From contig JAQGBZ010000417.1 of NCBI GenBank assembly GCA_034687125.1, forward strand, positions 1-51,259: a stretch of 51,259 nt of DNA. Direction: 5' to 3'. The DNA is from Neelides folsomi. Taxonomy: Eukaryota; Arthropoda; Collembola; Neelipleona; Neelidae. Each line of letters opens with the position of its first letter. The stretch's first letter is position 1. Below are positions 39,601 through 51,259 of this stretch, in pieces. A program made the translations under genes and the position numbers. Below the pieces are notes generated by a model. That model saw only the letters and a program-made list of their open reading frames with translations, did no database searches and was not told where the DNA came from.

Positions 39601-42600
39601 AAAATCAAATCTTTATTATTGTTCCCTAACTTCGCAAGGGCACTCACGAAGATGGAGGTAAAATATCTAATTCTTGAAACTGTTCGTCATCTTTGAGTCA
39701 TCTTTTTTCAATCATTGACTGACAAGCGAAAGGAACAATTAGCTTACGAGCAATTTATAGCTCAATATGATATGTACCACATATACTATATTTATCCTCT
39801 TCTGGCTTTGCCCCTTTATTCTGTCATTAAAGAATTTAAAATATCTACAAATAATTTTAAAGCAGTTAAATTCTTTATAAATTCTTGTTCAAAATATACA
39901 TTATATTTATATTATAATCAACAAATTGACGTGCTTTAAACCTTGGACCACACTCATGTTCATGTTTAATGATCCGCGTGGCAAAAATGGCTATATGGAG
40001 TATATAGAATTAGAGTATATGGAATAAAACAATGCCAAGCTATTAAAAATTATTCATTTATTTAGTTTCTTTGTATGATATGTCTACTCTACATATATTG
40101 TAAATACGTATAGAATAGGATATATGAATAGGATAATGTATAACTTTTTTATGAAGGTTCAGTCGTTCAATTGTCGACTTCGAGTATCAAAATATAACTT
40201 TAGGAGCTAATATTTTTTATATTAGCTACTTATGATGTTTCCTGATCATAATCTTGGAATACGTGATCTTCTCATTGTTCTTGATTACACGTTTCATCAA
40301 TTACGATGTACATAAACAGATTCCTGGATTTTAATATAAAAAATATTATATGTTGAATTACAAGTATTACAATTACAAGTAGGCATGTAACAATAAAGTA
40401 TGCATTATGAATTCATATGCATAAATGATTGTTTTTGACTGATGACTGGAAAAGGCCATATTTGATATATAATCATTCTTAAAATTAGCTATAAAAACTT
40501 TATAATTTTATACAACTTTCAGGATGCAAAAGAGTCAGGATAGCAATTTACGTTTTATTAATGTTCAGTCAATCCAGTCTGGTTCGGTTACTTTTTTCCA
40601 TCTTTAAAATCTCAATGATTGGAAATTCTTTGGTCGGTTATTTGTTGTTGTTTCCCATATATGAGTTTCTTTTTCTAGCTGTATTCAATTCTTCAATCAA
40701 TCATAATTAATTTATCATTTTCTACCTATGCGCACAGCGAGTTAATTAGAATTGTCTTGTAGACTTGATATTTAAAAAATATGTTTGTACTGCGGATTCA
40801 TGGTATTTTATGCTCAAGATATAATAAGATTAATACACGTGCATTAATAAGCACATTTTTGTGCTTTCCCGACCAGCATCTTAAATAATAAGGGCATCTC
40901 TTATAAATTTTTGCTTCTCTCATTCAACATATCAAGTATTGCCGTTCCTATGTACCTTGACCAAAATTCACATTATAATTTATCATTTATCACACATTTA
41001 ATATACTTATTAATGTTGTTAACTTTTATCCTATAATTTATGAATATATTTCACTGACAATATGAGTACCTTTTGGTATTTGGTATTTTCAACCTTTTCA
41101 CTATATATAATTACCTAATACGTACATACAGATACATATAATGTCAAATGGCACGTATAAATATGTAATAAATACCTACTTAAATTAACATACGTAAGTA
41201 TACGATACGTAATATGGTGAAAAAAGGAAAGTAGGAAATCCCTCCCTTTACTAGTAAATTCATGTATGGTAAGTATTTATGTACTACTATAAGTACTTAT
41301 ATAATAAATAAATTTAATGCGAATACATAGATACATATAAAAGCATTCAACTATGATCTCGTGTTATTGATTGAAATGTCTCGAAATGACTTGACCTTAA
41401 GTAGAGGGGCGCTTGTCTGTACAAACGAAGGCAAATGAAACTATTATTTCTTATAGCTATAATTTTTTCTTTGAAATGTTATAGTCTGCAATTAACTCAT
41501 TAAAGTAAGTAAACAACAATATTTATTAGATTAATTATTAATTTATGTAATATTTTATGTGATAAAATCACAGATAAATTAGATGTTTGTTACATATGTG
41601 CTATGTACTTTATTGCAATAGAGTAGCTTCCATCATTATTACTATATACTAACTAACAAAATTAATGTATTTAAGATTCAATGTTACATAGTTGGCTACA
41701 AAAGTTATTATTTAAATATTAAAACACGAACGATGGTATGTAATTAGTCGTCATCATTTTTATTGAAAAATTAAGTTGTCTAGTTTTCACTATGCATAAA
41801 CTAGTAAGCACATACAAATGGTGGCTAGGAATAATGGTTTATTATATCCATATTAAAAGAACGATAAGGTCCTTGTGCTTCCAATTTTAATTAATGTTAT
41901 TTGATTTCCAATGAAAATTTTTTAAAGAGGAAATATTATATTATTGTTTTTGTATGATATACAGATGTTGTATAGTAATACAATGTAACACTATGTGAGT
42001 AAATAACCATCATTCCTATTTAAAATTTAATCAAAATATATTGAAATTCAATTTACAATTATCTATTACTATTAGGTATTACTGTTTAAGTTACAGTTGG
42101 ATCTTCACTTTTTAGAAATTCGCTTCGCTTATTGTATATATATAAGTATATATAAATTAATAGAGAATATAATAAAGTTATAATTTCATAAGTTATCACA
42201 CTGTACACATTCAATATCTGCTAACATATTTATCAAAGTATATTTATTATGTAATCTATCGGGAGATGTGTATACATATGTTATTATGTTACTGGTGTAT
42301 CTTTTATGTAGTTACATCAAAGGAACCTACCAATGGATCTTTCAATTTATTTAAATTTTGATTTTTAATTCACTGATTAATAGCTTTTTCAAGTTTCGCC
42401 TACATATGCTTATTTCTTTAATTTGAGCGCAAATATTTATTAAGAATGTTTTCATCAGTATTACCTATGTATATAATACGTTTATACTCCTTATAACATA
42501 CATATTTATATGTAATTTTACTCACTTAATAAAATAAATACACGTAATAAAATGAGATATTAATGATTAATTTTTGATTTAGGATGAACGAGGCCGGATC

Positions 42601-45600
42601 TTAAGACGGACAATAATGAGATATGCGATGTTAGCATATATTATTACCTTGCAAAGAATTAGCTTTAGAGTGAAGAAACGATTCCCAAATCTTCAGCATC
42701 TTGTGGATTCAGGTAAATATACATAAGTAGTACATACAATATATAAATATATAGTATATATTATAACAAATATAATACATATTCACATTACATCTAGTAT
42801 GCTTACGATTACTTACCATACATACTATACTTTATACTTATAAACAATTTGCCGAGTTAAATGCTTATGAAAAATTTATTAAGAATCTAATTAAAAGATT
42901 AATATGAAAATAAAATAAACTATTTATGAAATTCTTTGAGTTTTGGTCTATAAAACGGTCTATAAGCACTTTTTAATGTAAGTTAAGAAACTTGAAAAAA
43001 GTACATAAGTTGATATAGGAAGTGATGTGATTTCTCTAAATTTAATAAGCATGAAATTAGCATTATTTGTCGTATGTCACCACCAACCTTGGTCGCTCCC
43101 AAGAACATTTTTAATGGTTTCGGCTTTATGAGCCTCCAATGTTTGGTTGATATCACATAACTTTTCTGTCAAGATCTTTTGACCATCTACTTACTCACGA
43201 TTAGCATTGGACGTTCAATGCAAATGCACTTATCGAAAAACAATTCAAGATAAATATTTTTACGATTAAATCTAATAGTGTAATGATGCATTTGTCGGAA
43301 GGATTTTCTCAATCATTCCAAGTCCTAGAGAAATCATTAAATTGTTCCTTCGACTCTGATTTTAAATGTACAAATAAGTATAAAAGAGTTTTCAAGAGCT
43401 TTAGTATTTATGTATATGGCTTATTTGTGATTGAGTAAACAGAACAAACTAATGCACAAATGATGTACAAATTCCAATTTACTAAAGTTCTAATAATCTT
43501 ATATGTTACTAAATATAATATGTTCAATTAAATGGAATCCTTAGAATATTTGTAATTGCTTATGTTACGCTATTCATTATACAGGTAGCTTTTTTCTCTC
43601 ATTTTGTTGATTTTATGAAAATAGCATATTTTTAGATTTATCATCACCCAATGGCGAAATCGATAGTTAATATTCATTATTTGACTAATGCATGTCTTAA
43701 GTTATGTAAAGTAATAAAAATTAAGCTGCTTTCTTATTGCGCATTAAATTCAATTTAAAAAAAGAAAATCCATGTATTTAGATCCAAATAAATTTGCGGT
43801 TATTTCAAACTCGAGCCTAACTTTAGGAAAAATAGACTACAATTTAAGTATTTATAAATACGTGTTTAAATTTTTCTACAGGGCTTATGATGGAGAGTGA
43901 AAAGATGATTTTTGACAAATTGGAAGCGCGATGTTCGGTGTCAAAATTTTGGATGCCGGTCATTTGGGCCTCAAATCTCGTTAACCGAGCGAGGAACGAA
44001 GGACGCATCTGCTCAGACCACATGGTTCAAACAATTCAGACTGAACTTTCCGACTTTCGCCGAAGGCTTGGTCGTGTCATGGTGTACGACACAGTCAGCG
44101 TCCCTCTAGTCTACACACAGGTCACATTATTTCAAATTCCAATGACAATGAGAAAATTATGAAATCGATAATGGAAAACCAAAGAAAGTGACGAATGTTG
44201 AACTCCATTAAAATTTTAGGTTGTGACCCTGGCAGTCTACACTTACTTTGTTGCAGCTCTCTTAGGTCGACAATGGGTTGCCCCGCTCAATTCAGCTGAC
44301 CGCTCAAGAATTTATCCAAATTACGAACTTGACTTAATTTTTCCATTTTTCTTGGCCTTACAAGTAAATTCAAAATTCCAACGTTTTTACTCAAATGTGT
44401 ATAGTGTTTGTAGGAATATTAAATATAAAATATACATAAGATGCTCTAAATTAAATGAATTTATTTTCCAGTTTATTTTCTACATTGGTTGGCTAAAAGT
44501 TGCTGAGACTTTAATTAATCCATTTGGCGAAGATGATGATGACTTTGAGCTTAATTGGTTAATTGATCGGCATATTCAAGTAAATTGTTTATTCAAGTTT
44601 CATTTTATTATTTATTGAATTATTACATAATTCAATTTATTTAATAATTTAATATACAAACTTAAAATGTAAAAAATTTAATTATTATTAGGTCTCCTAC
44701 ATGGTTGTTGATACAATGCACGAAGATCATCCAGAACTTTTGAAAGACAATTATTGGGAACAAGTTGTCCCTACAGATTTGCCCTACAACATTGCCTCAG
44801 AAGGATTCCGCCGATCAGAACCCCAAGGGTCAACTGCGTCCATGAAAATAAAAGAAAAGGAATCAGAGTACACTGATTTACAATCAGTCAAACGACACAG
44901 TACAGTTCCTGAAGACGTTTATGCAGACTATGTAAAACATTATGACATTAATTCTTTTAGTATAAATTCTAGCAATAACCCATACGTAAGTATTTCACTA
45001 ACTTAATTTTATTTCACTAACTTTTTATGTGTGCTTAAACTAAATAGACAAAGAATTTTCAGTCCCAACTTTAGTTTATTGAAAATACTATACACACATG
45101 TATAAGGTATAATAAAGACTTATGTAGGTATACAATTATATTTAATTCTATTGCAGATTGCAGAGTGTATTTGTGTATTGTATATGTACATAACATATAG
45201 AGTACAAATTATGTATACCATACCATACCATGGTATTTATTATATCTAAATAACTAGTATTTAGTATTTTCTAAATTAAGTATTATAATGTACCCTACAT
45301 GTATGAAATACTAATGTACTTACATTTAGCATTTATAATATAACCATAGGATAAATGCCTATAACATACTTATCAATATAAATCATACATAGGTATATGT
45401 ATAATACCCAATACCCAAATCGATATAAATTATACATATACCTATGTATGATTTATCATATATATCCAACATATATATCCAAATATCTATATGTATATTA
45501 CCTAGCCTTTGGAAATAATATTTACACTATAATAGCTATATAACGTGTTGTTGTCTAATATTTATTATTTATCAATAAAATTTCCATTTAGTTATATTTG

Positions 45601-47050
45601 ATAATTGATTATTTTCTTTAATTTTTAGGAAAGTGTCGCAGATTCACCTTTGGTGAATGGGAAGAATCCTAATTGGTTTACAAGGCAATTATCCCGTCAG
45701 CTATCCCGCGTGGAAAGTTTTCGTTCTACTGGAAGTTCCTCAAGTCTTTTTGGGCGAAACCGATCAAACTCTCAAGTAAATGGGGCTTTCCCGCAAGGTT
45801 ATGGGAGTCAGGGAGGTCGTCCGTCTCTCTACGATCGTTTCATCAGCCGTCGATCAAGCAAAGATCAAAATCGCCCGAGACTCTCAATTCCTCAGAATGG
45901 GAAAATAGTTCTCAAAGAGAACATTTCATCGCTCATGCCACATCCAAACTCTCGACCTCGGGTTCCAACTCCAGATGCAATAAGGGAAAACTCCACAATG
46001 AACATCGTCCCACCAAGGCAAATTTATACAACTGGACCACCAACCACTGGGCATGTAAATGTGCAAAATTATAATTTACCATCAGGAAATGTTTTAAGTG
46101 AAGTAAGGCAGAATCAAAGTAACAATTCGGCAGCTCCACATGCACCGCCGCTAACAACAAACAGCGAAACGGGTTCAAATGAAACTTGCGACTCCAGCGA
46201 TGGAAATCACAACAATAACATTATCTTAGCTCCGATTGAAGAAAATGATGGAAGTCCGTACTCAACAAGCTCAACAACTCGATCATCTCGAAGTTCCAAT
46301 TATCCGATGTCAAATTCAATATTTGATCGAACCACTGAAGAACTTCCTCCAATCCCAGTAGAATTTCGCCACGAGATCCCCCAAGGTGCCGTGGTCCACA
46401 ATCCAGAAATGGTCAATGAAGAAAGGTCTTACATGACCATTGCTGAAGTGAACGAAGCGAAAGCGGAATTAGAAAAATTTAACCATCGAACTGACAAGGA
46501 AGACGCATTAAATGGCGCGGGTGACCCAGAAGATTATGCGGAGCCAGCAATGGTGAAAGAAACCATGTTTCACACGGAGAACCCAATTACCGTGAGTCAC
46601 AAACTCCCACCAGGAGAATTTCCCAAAGAAAGGGAGCCTGGGAGAGGAAACATAAAGAAGAAAGTTGAGAATAAAAGTCAAGACTCCTCGCAAGAGTTTG
46701 TTCCTAAATTGGGGAAGTTGTTCAAACCAGACGGGAAAAGGTTTCTCAGTGAGACCCGCGGTTTTCAATGTAAAAATGAGAAAAAAGAGGACAAATCACC
46801 TGAACCAACAGGTGAAGGTGATGACAAAAACACTTGGCTTGAAAGGAATTTGAACAATTTTAACATCAAAGCCGAGTCGTTGGAAAAAGAAATGCTCGAA
46901 GTTAAAGAGAAAAAGACACGGGAGCAAGAATTGTTGCTTACTGAATCTGGTGATTGGAAAGAGGAAAAAAATTCCAAAAAACCTCCTGATGACGATGACA
47001 ACTCTGGTAATAATAAAGTTGTTTCTAAAGACTGTGAAGTATTCGTTTGA
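33681..47050 (+). CDS. bestrophin: bestrophin-family calcium-activated chloride channel (9 coding exons)
   Basis: Bestrophins are pentameric anion channels of plasma or organelle membranes, opened by calcium. Coding exons: 33681-33751, 37330-37440, 37779-37950, 42583-42712, 43882-44120, 44220-44363, 44472-44579, 44692-44985, 45629-47050. Phases join to about 896 residues. The start [20 protein letters not shown] matches the family's conserved N-terminus. TM1 lies near [17 protein letters not shown]. The pore-neck segment [19 protein letters not shown] keeps the Ile/Phe/Phe gate pattern. [19 protein letters not shown] and [18 protein letters not shown] follow. The calcium clasp [11 protein letters not shown] is intact near residue 308. 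The last exon encodes a roughly 473-residue disordered tail rich in Ser, Asn, Pro and acidic residues, with RQLSRQLSR kinase-type sites near its start. Introns reach 4.6 kb. The donor after exon 5 is GTCACA, weak but required by homology. Confidence 0.95.
33752..37329 (+). other. bestrophin intron 1 (3.6 kb)
   Basis: Bounded by the donor GTGAGA and the acceptor TTGAATTAG. The segments at about 34240-34720, 35500-35880 and 36240-36420 are GC-richer than the rest and may be regulatory. None contains a supported exon. No repeat terminus was recognised. Confidence 0.5.
37951..42582 (+). other. bestrophin intron 3 (4.6 kb)
   Basis: Bounded by the donor GTGAGC and the acceptor TTTTTGATTTAG. The content is AT-rich with TATG/TACA runs (for example 38755-38830, 41100-41220 and 41260-41345) and short imperfect hairpins. 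No nested gene or transposon could be supported. Confidence 0.5.
45378..45456. repeat. perfect inverted repeat with 28-bp arms in the last bestrophin intron
   Basis: The arms 45378-45405 and 45429-45456 are exact reverse complements, separated by a 23-nt loop (45406-45428). The arms are built on CATACATAGGTATATG, so they share vocabulary with the local TACA/TATG tracts, but exact identity over 28 bases is more than those tracts usually give. Transcribed with the bestrophin pre-mRNA, it would fold into a long stem. Confidence 0.85.
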
Positions 47051-47057
47051 TTGTTGC

Positions 47058-47063
47058 AATAAA
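47058..47063 (+). terminator. possible polyadenylation signal AATAAA of bestrophin
   Basis: AATAAA begins 8 bases after the TGA at 47048-47050. Use of it would leave a very short 3' untranslated region. Later signals also exist in the AT-rich downstream sequence, so this is only one candidate. Confidence 0.35.
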
Positions 47064-47796
47064 ATGTAATTTTAATTTCTTTCTCAATATAAAATATATG
47101 TGTACCTACAGATAGTATGTAAAGTGTATAACTATACCTATTTGTCAAGTTTCTTTTTCGTCCCCAATACAAAATACGAACTAATAACTTTAAAAGAAGA
47201 TTGGAAAAAGGCATTGAATTGGAGGAAAAATATTTGATTATAATAGGTAGATATTTAGGTACATATATGTATAAATATAAAAATTGAACGGTTATGGATA
47301 TGCCTTATTGAATACTACATATTACTTATAATATTATATAATATAAAAGATACATTAGTATGGTATGTACACCCTAATTTAAGTATCCAAAATATTTTTC
47401 ATTCGAAATAGCGATTTTGAATATTTGACAATTGTGAGACATTGTGGCCAAATATTGATATTATTGGAATTGGAAGGATTATATAAGTTCACCGCGTGAT
47501 GAATAAGTTGCTAAAAGTATAATAAAGTAACAAATGAACGAAGAAGTTCCATTATTAAAGGCCACAGTATTAAAGAATCGATTTTACATTTAATAATGGA
47601 TTTCTACTTAAACTTTAAATGATTCAAATACTTTATATTACTAAAATTAAATATTGGAACAAATAAGAATAATTGATGTTTGTATGCATATGCATATACA
47701 GGTACATGTGTGCGTGCTGGAGTATGAATACCAATACATAATAGTGAGAAATATGTTTTAAAATATTTTATTATATAATACGATAATATATATTTA
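47064..47796. other. AT-rich gene-free region after bestrophin
   Basis: Probable 3' untranslated and intergenic sequence with TATA and TACA runs. Frames that are open on the minus strand across the bestrophin tail stop here and look like shadows of the low-complexity coding exon. Confidence 0.4.
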
Positions 47797-48656
47797 TAGA
47801 GCTCCGAACAGATGACAAAATCGGATATCTGATCTATATCTGATCTAATCTACACTTTTGTAGATAATTTTTTGACCATCTATATCTGATCTTATTCTGT
47901 AGATAAAAAAATTTTCCCATCTTCATCTGAAACCAATTATTTGAACTTATCTACAGATATCTACATCATATATATTTAACATAAATTGCAAAATAAACCT
48001 TAAATTTTAAAGAAAATTTTAATTCCTATTATTTAGGATCCTTTTCAATTAACTTCTCAAACATCTCAATTCACAAATTTTCGATCCATGTAAGGTAATT
48101 TTTGTTAGAACGACAATTTGAATTATAACAGAAAAGATATTTACTAATTGTACATAAAATATAATAAACGATATTAATTTTTAAATATACCTAAATATTA
48201 TTAATGATGTGAAATAATTATTAATAAAAAAACAATAAATATGAATTTATTGCTATTCACTATTTTAAAAGGGTCGAAATTTTTTATGCAAGTCAACTTT
48301 TGAAATAAAGATTGAGTTCACATTCAAATTTTTTACGTTTGGGAATACTTTTTGAGAATTTTTAAGACATAATTATGAAAATTCATGTTAAATTGAAATA
48401 TTAGCTCTAAGAACTCTTAAGTTTTAGTAAGTTTATTAACTTAAATTGCGGGAACTTTTAAAAATTTGTGCAATCTTTCTTCAAATAGATATCTAGATAT
48501 CTACAGATAACTACATATCTTTATCTACAAATAATTTTGTCATCTGATCTACATCTACAAAAATTTGAAGGGTCAGATCTTTATCTGATCTACAATCTAA
48601 TCTACACAGATCAGATGATAGATAGCTGTAGATGTAGATATCTATTCGGAGCTCTA
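47797..48656. mobile_element. non-autonomous hAT-type transposon (MITE-like, 860 bp)
   Basis: The ends are perfect inverted repeats for 12 bases, TAGAGCTCCGAA, then diverge by one base and continue AGAT. TAGAG fits the hAT terminal pattern YARNG. The octamer TATATTTA is present directly on both sides (47789-47796 and 48657-48664), an exact 8-bp target duplication as hAT transposases make. Both subterminal zones are packed with AGATCAGATAT and AGATGTAGAT motifs, and CAGATGACAAAAT recurs near both ends in inverted orientation. The interior is AT-rich and encodes no transposase, so it must be mobilised in trans. The intact ends and duplication suggest a fairly recent insertion. Confidence 0.85.
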
Positions 48657-49918
48657 TATATTTATAACATTATATCTGTTTGTGTTTCTGATTATAGTGT
48701 TTTCTATACTTATTTATTTTATTTATGGATATATCCAATACATAAAAATAATTACCATTGAAGGATATATTAAATACTTAAGATCATAACATTTACAATT
48801 AGTTTTAAAGTACTTTTATTAGTATGTATTTGTACTTTATACTATCGTACTACTATCTTTATTTATACAGTACTCCACATAAATGGCACTTTTTTGTAAT
48901 AATATTTCTTCTCGAGCGCTAGATAATTTTTTTCTATATGTGTATGAATTTGCATGTACTCTACGTTAACTAGTAAATATTATTAATCGTAAATATAACA
49001 TAGGTAAATATGCTATATTATGTATAGGTATATGGCTAATGGCTACAATACCTAATGGGGATAAAAACACCATGTTACTTAAAGTTAAAGCTCTTTTATT
49101 AGAATTTTAGTATTAATATTTAATTATGAATTGTGGCTTATAGCATCTAAATCTATGGATAAATATCAAATTGAGATGGCCGATTAATAGAGAAAATAAC
49201 TACATGTTATTTCATATTACAAGTTGAGTGATTATAATATAAATATTTTGACGAAGTAAAAAAAACTTAAATGTATGTGTCCCAATTCGTTGTATTATAT
49301 GATAAAGTAAAATTGTTATTGTTTGAAAGTTTTTCGAAATATAATATTTATTATAAAAATATTATGTTACATACAATTATAATATTATTACATTTTGTAT
49401 TTATTATTTGTTAGTTTTTTTAAGCTTATATTACATTTGTTTGTGACACTGGAAATTGGAAATCAATACTTAAAATTAATAAAATTCTATTGTTAATTAT
49501 TAATTTAATAACAATAACCATTGTATGTAAATGTAAGCAGATAGTATTTTTAAAATACGTCCAACTTTTGAAAACTATATTTAATAGTCCTACATTTTTT
49601 GTTTTCATTTGAGCCACGTATGAAACGAATTTAAGTACCATTTTAATGTACGTGAATTCCTAAATAAAACTTTATTGTAGCTATACAAAATGTGTATACT
49701 AAACTAATATTATAAATAAGTATGTGTTTATATAATTACTTTAATTACACGTATATGGGTTTAAGTATTTGTATTAAATAAATTATAAGTACATTCTTTA
49801 TTCTTTAATAATCATATCATGTGTAAGATTAAGATTGCTTTGCACTCAACACTCAAATGTCTTCTTATCGGAATTTCAACACTGATAGTAATAAATCGTA
49901 ACTTGTGTGCGACTCATA
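48657..49918. other. AT-rich gene-free region between two transposons
   Basis: No exon, RNA gene or terminal repeat was recognised. One short open frame on the minus strand (49426-49641) looks like chance. Confidence 0.45.
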
Positions 49919-50449
49919 CAGGGCATTCACGTTAAGTGTTTCTGAAGAAAATTATTTTCACAAAGAAAACAAAGAGATAAATCGATTTGACTTTAATGGG
50001 AGCTGAATCTGTAATGATTAACTTAAATTTAATTATTTAGCTGAGCACCATTAATCTCAATACATCTTTGTGATCGACCTTCGAACTTTGGAAACCATTG
50101 GATTGGAAGAGGAGGACCCATTGCTTGGCCGCCCCGCTCACCGGATCTTACACCGCCGGATTTTTTTGTGGGGATGCCTCAAAAATAAAGTGCTCATAAT
50201 CCATCCACAATGGAAGAGTTGAGAGCGAGGATTGTTCAAGAATTTAGTGCAATAAGTGTTGAAATGTGTCGAAAAGCATGTCATGGAGTCGAAGGTCAAT
50301 TACAAAGATGTATTGAGATTAATAGTGCTAACTAATTAAATTTAAATTAACCATTACAGATTCAGTTCCCATTAAAGTCAAATCAATTCATCTCTTTGTT
50401 TTCTTTGTAAAAATAATTTTCGTCAGAAACACTTAACGTGAATGCCTTG
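49919..50449. mobile_element. foldback mariner/IS630-type non-autonomous element (531 bp) with transposase remnant
   Basis: Long imperfect inverted arms occupy 49919-50084 and 50289-50449, starting CAGGGCATTC and CAAGGCATTC and flanked by TA at 49917-49918 and 50450-50451, the usual mariner/Tc1/IS630 target. The centre encodes on the plus strand a piece of DDE transposase (WPPRSPDLTPPDFF, then WGCLKNKV one frame over, then MEELRARIVQEF, QLQRCIEIN in a further frame). The remnant therefore carries at least two frame breaks and lacks the N-terminal and most catalytic parts. The right arm contains the 3' end of the transposase frame. The left arm is its inverted copy, so the element appears to have arisen by inverted duplication of one transposon end. 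Confidence 0.8.
50116..50335 (+). pseudogene. C-terminal fragment of a mariner/IS630-type (DDE) transposase, frameshifted
   Basis: The motif WPPRSPDLTPPDFF is the diagnostic block of an arthropod-wide transposase group and contains the last part of the DDE/D catalytic region. One base appears missing after DFF, which shifts the frame for WGCLKNKV. Another shift precedes MEELRARIVQEF, and the end QLQRCIEIN matches the usual C-terminus. The N-terminal helix-turn-helix and the first Asp residues are absent. It cannot encode active enzyme. Confidence 0.75.
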
Positions 50450-50451
50450 TA

Positions 50452-51259
50452 TACCTATATTACATATCTTGCAATCAATTAAATAAATCGTTTTGACAAC
50501 TTTAATACATATGGTTAGAGGGAACTTTATTCTTTACCAAAATTTAAATTAATTTTAATTTTAAATCCTAAAATTAGCATGGCATTCATATAGCTCATAT
50601 TTCCTATTGGTGTTACATATATTCGAATCAATAATGGTCGATTCTTGAAGAGAAATGGCTAAAAATAATTTTACCTAATGCTTTGAGGGTTGATAAGATA
50701 AAAATCATTAATGATTTTAATCGTGGAAAATCAGTTTATTCGTAACTCATGCTGATTTCTTTTTAATTGTCCTTCTCACTTCTCATTCTCAAGATACTTT
50801 TTCGATCGGTCATTGCCATTTTTCAGTTCTCGGATATCCTTTTCAGATTATTCAACGCAGAGTCTATATCATATGATTATATTTATAGTGAAAACTTTTT
50901 TATCTTTTAGAATGTTTTTGGACAATAAATTATAACTTTATTGGATACGTCAATTAAATAAATTAAAACATGAAATGTTATTCATTTGTTATTTATTGTA
51001 ACTAAATAAGTATAAGATATTTTATTCACATTAATTTAACCAAATATTTTTTAAAATGTTAGATGAGGCTTTATCTACTTATATTCAACAATTCTATCGA
51101 ATATTCAAATAAATATATGATTAAATTATATACCTGTATTATTCATATTATACGGAAATGTAGTTTATGTATGAATATCAGTTTGCTCGGAAAGTTCTGA
51201 TATTTTTTGGAATATGTATGTGCGAATTGATATTGTTAGTCTTAAACCTACTAAATGTT
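50452..51259. other. AT-rich gene-free end of window
   Basis: No supported exon, RNA gene or repeat terminus in the last 0.8 kb. Confidence 0.45.

Noticed and set aside
45933..47214. Several minus-strand and alternate-frame open stretches in the last bestrophin exon
   Set aside because: They arise from the low-complexity coding exon and have no family resemblance.

Overview
This is an AT-rich animal nuclear window, most likely from an arthropod. A crustacean such as a copepod is my best guess, but it is only an inference. The signs are multi-exon genes with canonical GT-AG introns (many 70-140 bp, others several kb), metazoan gene families (a USP47-type deubiquitinase, parvin, bestrophin), a secreted two-CUB protein of a kind common in arthropods, many TACA/TATG microsatellite tracts, and a relic of the 'WPPRSPDLTP' mariner/IS630 transposase group widespread in arthropods. 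No bacterial operon, CRISPR array, rRNA or tRNA was recognised.

Layout. (1) 170-695 (+): last coding exon of an unidentified gene that begins outside the window. (2) 3240-9464 (+): a complete USP47-like ubiquitin protease, reconstructed as 24 coding exons and about 1270 residues with its catalytic Cys and His boxes intact. (3) 9465-14541: gene-poor, with a probable 699-bp hAT-type non-autonomous element and a short strong hairpin. (4) 14542-15079 (+): an isolated GC-richer coding exon of 179 codons. Its donor phase matches parvin exon 2, so it may be an alternative parvin first exon. (5) 20010-22430 (+): complete parvin, 8 coding exons, about 363 residues. (6) 27358-24835 (-): a complete secreted protein of about 291 residues with two CUB domains, 6 exons. 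(7) 33681-47050 (+): complete bestrophin chloride channel, 9 coding exons, about 896 residues, with long introns, a probable upstream non-coding exon near 31.8 kb and a perfect 28-bp-arm hairpin in its last intron. (8) 47051-51259: gene-free, with a clean hAT-type MITE (8-bp target duplication) and a foldback mariner/IS630 relic bounded by TA.

The genes do not form a pathway: protein turnover, integrin-linked adhesion, an extracellular CUB protein and a calcium-activated anion channel lie side by side, as is usual in animal genomes. I found no convincing wholly new system. The most checkable novelties are the possible alternative parvin N-terminus, the three non-autonomous transposons with readable termini, and the intronic hairpin. 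Exon boundaries were set by hand from splice signals, reading phase and recalled family similarity. No search was run.
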